Assembly (NCBI RefSeq): GCF_001713475.1
Contig: NZ_CP016499.1
Span: forward strand, 3,597,501-3,661,500
Direction: 5' to 3'
From: Agrobacterium sp. RAC06
GTDB taxonomy: Bacteria; Pseudomonadota; Alphaproteobacteria; Rhizobiales; Rhizobiaceae
Length of the DNA stretch: 64,000 nucleotides
In this document: positions 29,280-38,172 of the stretch, in pieces
Layout: each line of letters starts with the position of its first letter
How positions within the stretch are numbered: the stretch's first letter is position 1
Translations under genes and position numbers: made by a program
Notes under the pieces: model-generated
What the model saw: only the letters and a program-made list of their open reading frames with translations
What the model was told of the DNA's origin: nothing
Databases searched by the model: none

Positions 29280-29429
29280 GCTGCGAGAGCCTCTCGAAGG
29301 ATTCGATCCGCTTTGCTGCTTCAAAGAAGCCATACGGTTCTGATGGTTTCGTGCTACTGGCGTGCGCGTGCAACACTAGCACTATCCTCGGGAACAGCAT
29401 CCGGGGTCTACAACAGGAAAGACCGAGCG

Positions 29430-29774
29430 TTGGCCCGCAAGAACAGAGATGAGTTAGCTTCATGGGACGAGCCTACGCCAGAGCCGGTGTTCTGTCCGCT
29501 GTGCGAGCGCGTAATCCCAGAAGATCAGCGAGACGAGCATCATCTCGTTCCTAAGAGCAAGGGTGGCAAGAAAACCGTCCTCCTGCACCGTATCTGCCAC
29601 GACCAGATACATTCGATCTTTACCGATGCTCAACTCGCCAAGAAGTTTTCCACGATCGAAACCATCGTGGAAGACCCTGCGGTGCGGACATTCGTCACCT
29701 GGGTGAGAAACAAGCCTCCGGGCTTTTCGGATTCTGCAAAGGAATCAAGGCAGTCATTCCGTCGAGGCCGCTAA
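29430..29774 (+). CDS. Small HNH endonuclease-like protein
   Basis: A 114-residue protein with a zinc-binding CPLCERVIP (CxxC) and the HNH-type DEHHLVPKSKGG, followed by LHRICHDQIHSIF. The layout is that of compact stand-alone HNH proteins found in many rhizobia and phage-like regions; the biological role is unknown. The TTG at 29430 is chosen because AGGAAAG lies eight bases upstream and the protein then starts at the usual place (LARKNRDELASWD). Longer in-frame extensions would run back to 29241. It lies beside a dead integrase, which suggests acquisition with a mobile element. Confidence 0.72.
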   Translation: MARKNRDELASWDEPTPEPVFCPLCERVIPEDQRDEHHLVPKSKGGKKTVLLHRICHDQIHSIFTDAQLAKKFSTIETIVEDPAVRTFVTWVRNKPPGFSDSAKESRQSFRRGR

Positions 29775-29903
29775 CCGTAACAGGCGAAAGTTCCAGCTGG
29801 AAGCGAACGCTGCCGTGGCGGGAACGCGCCATCATTCCGGCCGTTCGGGCGGTCGAAAGCGTACTCCAAACCGGGCATACTGGCCACCGTGGGACCCTTC
29901 CGT

Positions 29904-30542
29904 CTATCGTTCAGCATTCGCCGAAAGGAGCCCCCGAAGCACCAGATCAAGATGTCGCTCCAAAAACGCGTCGCGGTCACCATGCGACTGGGCACCAAAC
30001 ACCTTCCCGCCGATTGCCAGGATGGCGATCGGGGCCACGATCATTCTTGGGTCAATGTCGTCGGCTGCCACGCGCAACTCTCCTCGCGCTTCGGCTCGCT
30101 TCAGAATGCTCTTCATTGTCGCCATGCCCTTGGCCAAGGCGATCTCCCGATACATCTTAACAAGATCCGGGAAACGGTCGCCTTCGCCGATCAGGATGCG
30201 TAACAGGACACCGGCGTCGCCTTCGATCATCTGTCCATAGATCCGCGCGAGAACGAGCCTAAGGAGTTCTTCAGTGGATCCCGCAAAAGATGCAGTCAGT
30301 TCGCCGACACCCTCCATCGTCGAGACCATGCGATCCTTGAGCGCCGCCTCAAACAAGCTCTCCTTCGAGGAGAAGTACAGATAGACGGTTCCCTTGGCGA
30401 TGCCCGCACGCTTGGCGACGTCGTCAAGCCTCGTCGCGGCGAACCCGCGTTCTGCAAACAGCGCCAATCCCGCCTCAAGAATCTCTGAGGGACGCGCGTC
30501 TTTACGTCGCTGACGTTTCTGCTGGGGTTGGCCCGCTTGCAT
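29904..30542 (-). CDS. TetR/AcrR family repressor of the adjacent exporter
   Basis: A 212-residue TetR-type regulator. The helix-turn-helix lies at about residues 20-65 (ILEAGLALFAERGFAATRLD, then VAKRAGIAKGTVYLYF); the rest is a ligand-binding helical domain. It is divergent from the DevB-like gene with a palindromic operator between. An in-frame ATG at 30587 lies inside that palindrome, so the ATG at 30542, with GGAG upstream, is the better start. It probably represses both itself and the exporter until a toxic ligand binds. Confidence 0.9.
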   Translation of the reverse strand: MQAGQPQQKRQRRKDARPSEILEAGLALFAERGFAATRLDDVAKRAGIAKGTVYLYFSSKESLFEAALKDRMVSTMEGVGELTASFAGSTEELLRLVLARIYGQMIEGDAGVLLRILIGEGDRFPDLVKMYREIALAKGMATMKSILKRAEARGELRVAADDIDPRMIVAPIAILAIGGKVFGAQSHGDRDAFLERHLDLVLRGLLSANAER

Positions 30543-30568
30543 CTTGCAGTCTTTCTCCGTTTCCCATA

Positions 30569-30590
30569 TTAATGACCCGTTGGTCATTAA
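30569..30590. promoter_or_regulatory. Palindromic operator for the TetR-type repressor
   Basis: TTAATGACC-CGTT-GGTCATTAA is a perfect palindrome with 9-bp arms and a 4-base spacer. It lies between the divergent regulator and exporter genes, 19 bases before the exporter ATG. The size and AT-flanked form match TetR-family operators. Confidence 0.8.
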
Positions 30591-30608
30591 ATTGAAAGCC
30601 TGTCACGG

Positions 30609-31820
30609 ATGCAAACCGAAATCTCGCCGCCAGCACTCCCCATGCCGCGAGCAGGCCTCGTTGAGGAGGCTGGCTCTGGCAAGTCAAGATGGTCGCTGCG
30701 AGGCTTGTTCACCCGCGTCGTCGTTGTCTTGCTTATCTTCGTCATTGGGGCATTTCTAGGCGCATATCTTGGCCCGCCATTCTCCTCAGGATTTTTCGGC
30801 ATCGACGGGAAAAACCTGCCTATAGCTGAAATGGATGCTCAAGCAACGTCAGCGACGAATGACGATGGAGCTGCCAGCCAAAGTGAAAGCGCGGTTGTCG
30901 CCCTTGGCCGGCTGCAGCCAAAGGGAAAGACGATCACCCTGGCTGCCCCCTTTGGCGCCTCGGACGCCCGGATTGCATCGCTACTCGTCGACGAAGGTGA
31001 TCATGTGACAATTGGCCAGACGGTGGCCGAGCTCGACAGTCTACCGTCCCTGCAGCTTGCGGTCGAAAGCGCCCTCGTCAACATCTCCGCCAAAGAGGCC
31101 GCGCTTGCTCAGACCCGAGCCATGGTTGCCGCAAGCCTGTCGGAGGCCGAGGCGAACCGCGATAGGGCGCTTGCCGCTGTCCAGCTGGCGCGGCAGGCGT
31201 TGGAACGGGAGCGCAGCCTGAGCCTCGGTGGCGCCTCTTCACGGTCCACTCTGCAATCTGCTGAGGCCACTTTGGCGCAATCGACTAGCGATCTTGCCAA
31301 GGCAGATGCCTCGATTGTTCGATACCATTCTGCGCCAGGAACGCTGCAGTCCGATATAGAAGTGGCCGAGCGAAACCTGGATCTAGCCAAGGCCGAACTT
31401 GCGACTGCACGTGACAATCTGAGCAAAGGCGTGGTTATCAGTCCGATTTCGGGGACGGTGATTGCAATCAACAGCCGTCCGGGAGAGCGCCCTGCGTCTC
31501 CAGGGATCATGACGCTTGCTGATACCGACCACATGCAGGTCGAGCTTGAGGTTTATCAAACCGATATCAGACGGATCGCAATTGGACAGACGGTCATTGT
31601 CTCCAGTCCAGCACTGTCTCAGGAATTGGAAGGCTCGGTGACCTTGATTGGTTATGAAGTCGAGCAGCAAACGGTGCTCTCCGCCGATCCTGCAGCCAAT
31701 ACCGACGCACGGGTGGTGCGTGTCACGACTCATCTGGATCCTAGCTCCAGCGCTTTGGCCGCCAAACTGACCGGGCTCGAAGTCATGGGGCGTGTCGCGG
31801 TAGGCAAAGATCATGAGTAG
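30609..31820 (+). CDS. devB: DevB/HlyD-type membrane fusion protein of an ABC exporter
   Basis: A 403-residue periplasmic adaptor. An N-terminal membrane helix (VVVVLLIFVIGAFLGAYLG, residues about 36-55) anchors it. A lipoyl/barrel-sandwich region follows (ARIASLLVDEGDHVTIGQTV), then a long coiled-coil hairpin from about 150 to 265 (EAEANRDRALAAVQLARQAL, LDLAKAELATARDNLSKGV), then the second lipoyl half with SPISGTVIAINSRPGE. It links the inner-membrane ABC pump to an outer-membrane channel. It overlaps the permease gene by eight bases. The resemblance is to the cyanobacterial DevBCA glycolipid exporter and its proteobacterial relatives. Confidence 0.88.
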   Translation: MQTEISPPALPMPRAGLVEEAGSGKSRWSLRGLFTRVVVVLLIFVIGAFLGAYLGPPFSSGFFGIDGKNLPIAEMDAQATSATNDDGAASQSESAVVALGRLQPKGKTITLAAPFGASDARIASLLVDEGDHVTIGQTVAELDSLPSLQLAVESALVNISAKEAALAQTRAMVAASLSEAEANRDRALAAVQLARQALERERSLSLGGASSRSTLQSAEATLAQSTSDLAKADASIVRYHSAPGTLQSDIEVAERNLDLAKAELATARDNLSKGVVISPISGTVIAINSRPGERPASPGIMTLADTDHMQVELEVYQTDIRRIAIGQTVIVSSPALSQELEGSVTLIGYEVEQQTVLSADPAANTDARVVRVTTHLDPSSSALAAKLTGLEVMGRVAVGKDHE

Positions 31821-32988
31821 GCTGCTTTCACTTCTATTCGGCAGGCTGCCGATCGGTTGGCTTCAGCTCAGACACAACCGTGGACGTCTTTTAGCGGCGC
31901 TGGCCGGTGTCGCCTTCGCGACCATGCTCGTCTTCGTTCAGTTGGGCATCATGGGCGCGCTGAACGGAACCATCCGTACGTCCTACACCCCATTCACGGC
32001 TGACATCATCATCTCGTCGAATGACGGAAACACATTGGCCGACGGATCTCCGCTGGCGCGTCGAACCCTCTACCGTGCTCTGGCAATAGACGGTGTTGTT
32101 GCCGCGGCCCCTCTCTATATTGGCAAGCTCGACTGGCGGCGTCCCGATGGGTCTGTAGCCAGCCTCCAGGTCATTGGACTTCCGATTGAGGCTGAGAAAT
32201 TTACGGGTCCGCAGGTTACCCCTCTGATAAGGAACCTTGCCGTCGCAGACACGGCTTTGATTGATCGGCAGACACGCGGCGTCGATACCGCCGCTCTTGC
32301 GGGTGTCGGTCCATCAAAGCCACTCCAGTTCGAGGTAAATGACCGCACGATCAGTGCCATCGGGACAATCTCTATCGGGGGAGGCTTTTCTGCCGACGGC
32401 ATCATGGTTGTGTCAGACCAGACCTTTCTCGGTCTGTTCCCGAACCGGATCAGCGGTACACCGTCGCACCTTTTGCTGAAGGTCAGCGATCTTTCACAGT
32501 CAGAGGCGTTGGTGCGGCAACTGCAAAATAGGCTCGCCGGAGAGCCGATGGAAGTCCACACACTTGATGAGATGATTGCCAAGGATGTCCGGTATCAGAC
32601 GACCCAGCGTCCAACGGGTGTCATCTTTGGCTTCGGCGTGTTCATGGGTGTCCTTGTCGGCATTGTGATCGTCTATCAGGTCCTGTCGACTGATGTCGCT
32701 GATCACCTACGCGAATACGCGACCTTGAAGGCTGTGGGGTATCCGCATCGTTTCTTCCTCAGCATCGTCTTTGAGGAGGCGCTGGTGTTGGCGGCCATGG
32801 GCTTCATACCGGGTCTGATCCTTGCTATGGGCATCTACCAGGTGATGTCTCAAGCGACCGGTCTTCCCGTACTTATGTCACCGGAGCGGGCGCTCATGGT
32901 TTTTGCAGGCACCCTCTTAGCCTCCACCCTCTCTGGCGCGCTCGCTGCCAGACGCCTAAAGGGCGCTGATCCGGCGGACTTGTTTTGA
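31813..32988 (+). CDS. devC: DevC-type ABC exporter permease
   Basis: A 391-residue MacB/FtsX-like permease with four membrane helices. The first lies near residues 28-50 (LAALAGVAFATMLVFVQLGI), then a large periplasmic domain to about 265, then three C-terminal helices (GVFMGVLVGIVIVYQVL and FEEALVLAAMGFIPGLILAM). The order matches DevC. These mechanotransmission-type pumps move lipids or other periplasmic substrates rather than crossing the inner membrane. The substrate is unknown here. The stop overlaps the ATPase start by four bases. Confidence 0.88.
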   Translation: MSRLLSLLFGRLPIGWLQLRHNRGRLLAALAGVAFATMLVFVQLGIMGALNGTIRTSYTPFTADIIISSNDGNTLADGSPLARRTLYRALAIDGVVAAAPLYIGKLDWRRPDGSVASLQVIGLPIEAEKFTGPQVTPLIRNLAVADTALIDRQTRGVDTAALAGVGPSKPLQFEVNDRTISAIGTISIGGGFSADGIMVVSDQTFLGLFPNRISGTPSHLLLKVSDLSQSEALVRQLQNRLAGEPMEVHTLDEMIAKDVRYQTTQRPTGVIFGFGVFMGVLVGIVIVYQVLSTDVADHLREYATLKAVGYPHRFFLSIVFEEALVLAAMGFIPGLILAMGIYQVMSQATGLPVLMSPERALMVFAGTLLASTLSGALAARRLKGADPADLF

Positions 32989-33695
32989 TGAGTGACCTTC
33001 CAATTTCCGTCCGCAATCTCAATCACTGGTTCGGCCGCGGCGAAGCCAGCAAGCAGGCGATCTTCGATCTCTCCCTTGATATCGCTCCCGGGAGCCTCAC
33101 AGTGATGGTTGGCCCGTCGGGTTCGGGCAAGACTACGGTTCTCACACTGATGGGATGCCTACGACAGGTCGAGGACGGGTCCGTCCGGCTTCTAGGTCAC
33201 GAGCTTCGTGGCGCCGACGAGCCCACACTTGAGGTTTTGCGCCGGCAGTTGGGCTTCATTTTCCAGGCCCATAATCTTCACGAAAGCCTCACTGCCCGCC
33301 AGAATGTGATGATGGGCTTGCAAGTGCACGGCACGGGAGATGAAAACCGTCGTGCTCAGGCCGTCGAGCACATGCTTGAGCTGGTCGGTCTGGGGCATCG
33401 GCTGGATTATCTCCCCGGCAATCTGTCGGGTGGCCAAAAGCAGCGTGTGGCGATCGCCCGCGCGCTGATCGCGGGCCCGCAGATTGTGTTTGCCGACGAG
33501 CCGACAGCAGCGCTCGACAAGGCTAGCGGCCATCAGGTCGTTGCCATGTTGAAGGCCCTGGGGCGGGAGCGCGGCACGACGACCGTCATGGTAACCCACG
33601 ACAGCCGTATCCTCGATATGGCGGACAGGATCATCACGCTGGAAGACGGTCGGCTTGTAAGAGACCAAGGGGCGGTGGTTGGTGTGTCCAGTTGA
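32985..33695 (+). CDS. devA: DevA-type ABC exporter ATPase
   Basis: A 236-residue ATPase. Walker A GPSGSGKTT near residue 43, LGFIFQAHNLHESLT (Q-loop) near 88, signature LSGGQKQR near 146, Walker B IVFADEPTAALD near 165, and the H-loop VTHDSR. It completes the devBCA operon and energises the permease. The group normally partners TolC-type channels; none is encoded in this window. Confidence 0.92.
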   Translation: MMSDLPISVRNLNHWFGRGEASKQAIFDLSLDIAPGSLTVMVGPSGSGKTTVLTLMGCLRQVEDGSVRLLGHELRGADEPTLEVLRRQLGFIFQAHNLHESLTARQNVMMGLQVHGTGDENRRAQAVEHMLELVGLGHRLDYLPGNLSGGQKQRVAIARALIAGPQIVFADEPTAALDKASGHQVVAMLKALGRERGTTTVMVTHDSRILDMADRIITLEDGRLVRDQGAVVGVSS

Positions 33696-34045
33696 ATAGC
33701 GAAGTAATGCACGCTTGCTATCAGGTGAGCCCGGCAAAACCTCTTTGCGCCTTCACTTCAGACGTTGCATGGCCAGCCGACCCACAGCAGAAGCAGCCGT
33801 TTCGTCGCCATCATCAGTCAGCCGCTGGACGCCTTGCCCTAGAAACCTGCGGCCCTGGGTAAGACGCTTGCCGCAAGACCCTCAGTGATCGGCAAGGTTG
33901 TCTCGGGCTACCCGGCAAGCCTGTCTGCATTCGGAAGGACGCAAGACGACCGTCTGCTGCAGCGTGCAGCCGATTTTGGCGCATAGTTTCAATATCTCTG
34001 GCGACGAATGTCCGAAATGAAGGGCAAGGAGATCACATCTCCGAC
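33696..34045. other. Gene-free stretch after devA
   Basis: About 350 bases with no open frame resembling a known protein and no clear repeat. An AAGGAG element (34026-34031) followed by an ATCAC/GTGAT inverted repeat lies at its right end, just before the methyltransferase gene. Confidence 0.45.
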
Positions 34046-34651
34046 GTGATTTCCTTGTCCCTTCAGCTTTTCCGGTTGCCCATGCAGAGAATGAGACACG
34101 TCGTCACCTTCACCCGCGAATGGCTGCGCGCACCGCTTCGAACGGCGTCGGTCGTGCCATCCAGTTCCTCTCTCGCAAGAGCAATGGTGGAAGGTCTTGA
34201 TCTTCACGATACCGCCGTGCTGGAACTGGGTCCGGGCACGGGCGCATTCACCGAGCACCTTGTCACAATGCCTGCGGGGCCGTCCCGGATCTATACAATC
34301 GAGAGCAATCCAGCCTTTGCGGACCTGATGCGGACACGGTTTGCAACCGTTGAGACCTTTACCGTCGATGCATGCCGGATGCGCAGCCTCCTGCCTTGCA
34401 GCCCCCGTTCGGTGAAAGCTGTGCTCTGTGGTCTGCCGCTTCTCTCCATGAGCCTTTCCTCAGTCCACCGGATCATGAAATCGGCTTTCGAGCTTATTCA
34501 AGATGATGGCGAGTTTCGCTGCTTTACCTATGGTCCCCGCTGTCCGGTCCCTTTCGCGGTTCATGAAAGGCTGCTGATTGAAAGCGCACGCGTCAGGTTC
34601 TGTCCGGCAAACTTCCCGCCAGCGAGCGTCTACCGTGTCTTCCGCGCTTGA
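34046..34651 (+). CDS. Class I SAM-dependent methyltransferase, phospholipid N-methyltransferase-like
   Basis: A 201-residue protein with the SAM-binding motif I LELGPGTGAFTEHL near residue 60 and an acidic TIESNPAF strand after it. The general form matches PmtA of rhizobia, which methylates phosphatidylethanolamine to phosphatidylcholine. The pre-motif segment SSLARAMVEG also fits. Such proteins are also annotated as rRNA dimethyladenosine-transferase-like. The start is unsure: the GTG at 34046 has AAGGAG 14 bases upstream, and ATGs at 34082 and 34091 are in frame. It stands alone between unrelated genes, convergent with the AraC gene. Confidence 0.72.
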   Translation: MISLSLQLFRLPMQRMRHVVTFTREWLRAPLRTASVVPSSSSLARAMVEGLDLHDTAVLELGPGTGAFTEHLVTMPAGPSRIYTIESNPAFADLMRTRFATVETFTVDACRMRSLLPCSPRSVKAVLCGLPLLSMSLSSVHRIMKSAFELIQDDGEFRCFTYGPRCPVPFAVHERLLIESARVRFCPANFPPASVYRVFRA

Positions 34652-34662
34652 GATCCCCGATA

Positions 34663-35628
34663 TCACTGTCGTTTAGTGCCAGGAGCGTCCTTTCCGGAAC
34701 GAAATTGATCGCGATAGATTCCGGGCGTCATCCCGACCTTCTGGGAAAACAGCCGAGTGAAATGCGGCTGATCGGAGAAGCCGTTGAGGAAGCCTATCTG
34801 GGCGAGGCTGGCCTGCCGCTCGTTGCAGAGCTGCTCTGCCGCAAGCTCCAGCCTGACATCCAGAACCACGTTGCTGAAAGATGTCTGCCGCTCTTCCAGG
34901 CGTCGCTGGAGCGTCCGCCTGCTGGTTGCCAGCAGGCCAGCGAGACGATTGATCGACCAGCGGCGGCAGGGATCATCTGCAACAAGACGGCGCAGATTTT
35001 CAAGTACACGTTCTGATGTGCATACGAGCGGCTTGTCGAGTAAAACAGTCGCCGGCTTAACCTCGACAATCACTGACTTCAGCGCGAGGTCGCGATCGAC
35101 CGTGTGCCACTTCTGTTCGGAGCGGAGGAGGGTTCCATCCTCCGTCATGAGAACCAGATCGTCGCCGGACAGCTCGATGAGCACGGCAAGCAGAGCGAGA
35201 ATCAAAAGGCTCTCTGCTCTGGAAGGGCCCGGCCCATCCGCTCTGGCCCGATGCTCGAGTCTGTAGAGAGATGGCTCAAGCGCGAATTGTGAGACCACGT
35301 GTCGACCGTGGCTGAAGCGCTCCAGCCGGCTCCAGCGATCCAGAAGATCCTGTGCGCCGATGGCCTGGCGCAAGGCGCGGACAACCGGTTCGAACGGCAT
35401 CAGAGAGGCACAGTCTGCGATCCTGAAGATTGCTTGGACACCGTGCTCGGCAAGGATCCTTTCAATGAGATCATGTTTCTGCGCGCGCGAAACATGCGCT
35501 CCTTGCGCCCTCGGCACGGTGATGGAGATTTCCTGCGACCGAAGGCCGAGCCCGATCAGTCGCATGATCGCTGCCGAAGCGAAATCGGATGTGTTCAGTC
35601 CCTCCAATCGGGTTGCTCCGGGTGTCAT
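34663..35628 (-). CDS. AraC family transcriptional regulator
   Basis: A 321-residue regulator. The C-terminal 100 residues carry the double helix-turn-helix: RWSINRLAGLLATSRRTLQR, then a linker, then SLAQIGFLNGFSDQPHFTRL and the closing KVGMTPGIYRDQF. The N-terminal 200 residues match the OruR/ArgR-like AraC sensing type (Arabinose_bd), not a cupin. It lies 19 bases downstream of the molybdenum hydroxylase large-subunit gene, on the same strand, so it may be cotranscribed and regulate that operon (inference). Confidence 0.88.
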   Translation of the reverse strand: MTPGATRLEGLNTSDFASAAIMRLIGLGLRSQEISITVPRAQGAHVSRAQKHDLIERILAEHGVQAIFRIADCASLMPFEPVVRALRQAIGAQDLLDRWSRLERFSHGRHVVSQFALEPSLYRLEHRARADGPGPSRAESLLILALLAVLIELSGDDLVLMTEDGTLLRSEQKWHTVDRDLALKSVIVEVKPATVLLDKPLVCTSERVLENLRRLVADDPCRRWSINRLAGLLATSRRTLQRRLEERQTSFSNVVLDVRLELAAEQLCNERQASLAQIGFLNGFSDQPHFTRLFSQKVGMTPGIYRDQFRSGKDAPGTKRQ

Positions 35629-35647
35629 GTAGGTCCCTCGGCCTCGT

Positions 35648-37702
35648 TCATGAAGTCCTGACCGGAAAGCGAGTCGGCCTTATGCCGGTGGCGGCGCGGA
35701 TCGCATTTGCTATTGCGCCTGGTCCACACGCCATGATCGTTTCTCCGGCCCCGGTGGGAGAATCGGTCCCCTCGATCAGCTTGATGGTCATCTTCGGCGT
35801 ATCTTCCATACGGGGAATGGGAGCATCGATAAAGGTTTCCGCCACGATACGAGAGCTTTCCATCGGCAGATGATCATACAGCACGAAACCGATGCTCCAC
35901 ATCAGGTTCCCCTCGCATTGGGCCTTGACCTGATCCGGGTTGATGACGAGCCCGCAGTCATGGGCGCACCAGAACTCGCGTATGCCCATGCGCCCGTCTG
36001 GCGCCACTTCCACTTCGGCGACCACGGCGGCATAACTCACGCCCTTGTAGATTCCGCAGGCCACGCCGCGGCCGACCCTGGGCGCGGATGCCGAGCTTCT
36101 CCACGTCGTCCATGCTGACATGTCTCCGACAGCTTTGAGGACCGCTGCCAGTCTTTCGTCGTTGATGTGGGCAAGGCGGAAGGCGAGGGGGTCGGCCCCG
36201 ACTGCCAGCGCTGCCTCGTCCACCGCGCTTTCGATCACGAGGCCGTTTGGACCAGCGCCGAGACCTCTCCAGGGGCCTGTATGAACGGGCAGGCGAACGA
36301 GATCATAGGCAGCTCTTGCTCTGGGGATGATGTACGGCGCGGACATGCCACGTGCGACGCCGCCATCGCCGATCAATGCATCCGTTGCCTGCTGCATAAG
36401 GCTGGGGACCACTGCAGACGTGAAGATGATATGTGAGGAGACCTGCCGATGGTCCCAGTCGCTGATCTGTCCATCCTCAACGCGGGCGCGGATTCGGTGG
36501 GAAGAGGGTGGGCGGTGAAAGGCGAAAGCCAGTTCCTGGGTGCGCGTCCACTGTACCTTGACTGGTGCCTCTGCCACTCGCGACAGAGCTGCGGCCTCCG
36601 CCTCGACTGTGCATGTCGTCTTGCCGCCGAAGCTGCCTCCGACCCGGCAAGACTGCACCGTGACGGCCTCCGTCGATACACCGAAGGTATCTGCCAGACA
36701 GTCGCGAATGAAGAAGGCATCCTGTGTGCCGGCCCAGACGGTGAGCTTTCCTTGCGTCCATTCCGCGACGGCCGCCCGTGGCTCGATGGCGCCGTGGGCG
36801 GCAAACGGGATGTCGAACTTGAGGTCGACGTCCCAGGACCCGGGTTGCGGGCCCCCGTCCATGACGATGTTCGAAGGCGTCTCTTCCAGCGGGCATCGGT
36901 CGACATCTACGGGGGCATCCGGGGAAAATCCGGTTGACGGCTCCTCGGTCTGCCAGACGACGTCGAGTGCTTCAACGACCCGGTCGAGTACGCCGGGCCG
37001 TTCGGCGATGATGCCCAGCCCCTTGGCATTGCCGATATCAGGGCCGCAGTCTTCGACGATGGCGATAAAACCCGGGATGGCTCGCGCCGCCTCGGCATTC
37101 CAGGACCGAGGTTTCGACACATATTCGGCCATGGCGGGTGCGCGGAGGACCCGTCCGAAGAGCGTGCCGGGACGGCGTATGTCGGAGGCATAGAGTGCCT
37201 TGCCGGTAACGATTTCCCGGCCCTGCACAATCTCGGCAGTTCGACCGATTTCTCCATGTCTGGCAAATGTCCTCAATTGCTCCCTGGGCCGGGGTTCGAC
37301 CGACACCAGTCCCTGCCGCTCACCCCTCATCAAGGCGTCACGCAGGCTGGCGCAGGCCTGCGCCAGCGGCTCGGCAAACAGCATGATGGATTCACTGCCC
37401 ACCGTTGATCTCACCCTGGCGAGACCAGTGTCATGGAAGGATACGTCGACCGTCTCCCAGCCCACATTGAGTTCGGTGCAGGCAATCTGCTTCAAAGCAG
37501 TCGCAATGTTCTGACCCATCTCGATGCGCGGAAGCGTGAGAACGAACCGCCCCTCATGGTGGGCGATCCACCCCAACGCATCGTCCGTGCCGGGTGTCGG
37601 GCGTTTGGGAATGACTGGGAGTGTTGCATAGACGGCAGTGCCCGCGCCGATCAGCGCGACCAAAGTGCCGAAACTGCCGAGGAGAAAGCTACGACGTCTC
37701 AT
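35648..37702 (-). CDS. Molybdopterin hydroxylase large subunit (IorB / xanthine dehydrogenase family)
   Basis: A 684-residue molybdenum-binding subunit of the isoquinoline 1-oxidoreductase-like group. It has an N-terminal RRRSFLLG signal with a hydrophobic helix (residues 5-30), suggesting Tat export and membrane attachment. The molybdopterin-contact segments are seen as GGSFGGKT (about 380), RGLGAGPNG (about 490) and, near the C terminus, GAGETIMACGPGAIANAI, which carries the catalytic glutamate. These enzymes hydroxylate N-heterocycles or oxidise aldehydes with water as the oxygen source. Its start overlaps the stop of the iron-sulfur subunit gene. No cytochrome subunit is adjacent. Confidence 0.87.
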   Translation of the reverse strand: MRRRSFLLGSFGTLVALIGAGTAVYATLPVIPKRPTPGTDDALGWIAHHEGRFVLTLPRIEMGQNIATALKQIACTELNVGWETVDVSFHDTGLARVRSTVGSESIMLFAEPLAQACASLRDALMRGERQGLVSVEPRPREQLRTFARHGEIGRTAEIVQGREIVTGKALYASDIRRPGTLFGRVLRAPAMAEYVSKPRSWNAEAARAIPGFIAIVEDCGPDIGNAKGLGIIAERPGVLDRVVEALDVVWQTEEPSTGFSPDAPVDVDRCPLEETPSNIVMDGGPQPGSWDVDLKFDIPFAAHGAIEPRAAVAEWTQGKLTVWAGTQDAFFIRDCLADTFGVSTEAVTVQSCRVGGSFGGKTTCTVEAEAAALSRVAEAPVKVQWTRTQELAFAFHRPPSSHRIRARVEDGQISDWDHRQVSSHIIFTSAVVPSLMQQATDALIGDGGVARGMSAPYIIPRARAAYDLVRLPVHTGPWRGLGAGPNGLVIESAVDEAALAVGADPLAFRLAHINDERLAAVLKAVGDMSAWTTWRSSASAPRVGRGVACGIYKGVSYAAVVAEVEVAPDGRMGIREFWCAHDCGLVINPDQVKAQCEGNLMWSIGFVLYDHLPMESSRIVAETFIDAPIPRMEDTPKMTIKLIEGTDSPTGAGETIMACGPGAIANAIRAATGIRPTRFPVRTS

Positions 37703-38172
37703 CAGCGGTTCTCAATCAGGGTGCTGATGGCGTCCCTGATCCTCTGGTAGGTACCACATCGGCAGAGATTGTCGTTCATCGCGGGCACGATTGCATCCAA
37801 GCTCATTGTCGAGCCGGCACGGTTGCTATCGACCAGAAGCGCAACGGCGGACATGATCTGCCCGGACTGACAATAGCCGCATTGCGGCACTGCCTTTGCC
37901 AGCCAAGCGTCTTGGACCGGATGGAGCTTTCCGTTCCGCTCCAGGCCTTCGATGGTCAAGACTTGCGTCGTTGGCGTCAGGTCTGCCGTGCGGACCTGGC
38001 ATGACCGCGTCGCCATCCTGTCGATGATCACCGTGCAAGCACCGCAGATCCCGACGCCGCACCCGAACTTTGCTCCGACAAGGCCGTGGTGTTCACGCAG
38101 GGTGAAGAGAAGGCTCTCGTCGTACCACTCGCTCGGCACGTTCGCGATCACACCATTCAAGACATACTGCAT
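37702..38172 (-). CDS. [2Fe-2S] subunit of the molybdenum hydroxylase (IorA-like)
   Basis: A 156-residue protein with two [2Fe-2S] clusters. The plant-ferredoxin-type site is KFGCGVGICGACTV with the fourth cysteine in TRSCQ (residues about 38-64). The second site is QCGYCQSG with CRCGTY near the C terminus. It passes electrons from the molybdenum subunit to an unknown acceptor. The ATG at 38172 has AGGA six bases upstream; the open frame extends further upstream to 38541, but that part has no family match. The stop overlaps the large-subunit start. Confidence 0.93.
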   Translation of the reverse strand: MQYVLNGVIANVPSEWYDESLLFTLREHHGLVGAKFGCGVGICGACTVIIDRMATRSCQVRTADLTPTTQVLTIEGLERNGKLHPVQDAWLAKAVPQCGYCQSGQIMSAVALLVDSNRAGSTMSLDAIVPAMNDNLCRCGTYQRIRDAISTLIENR

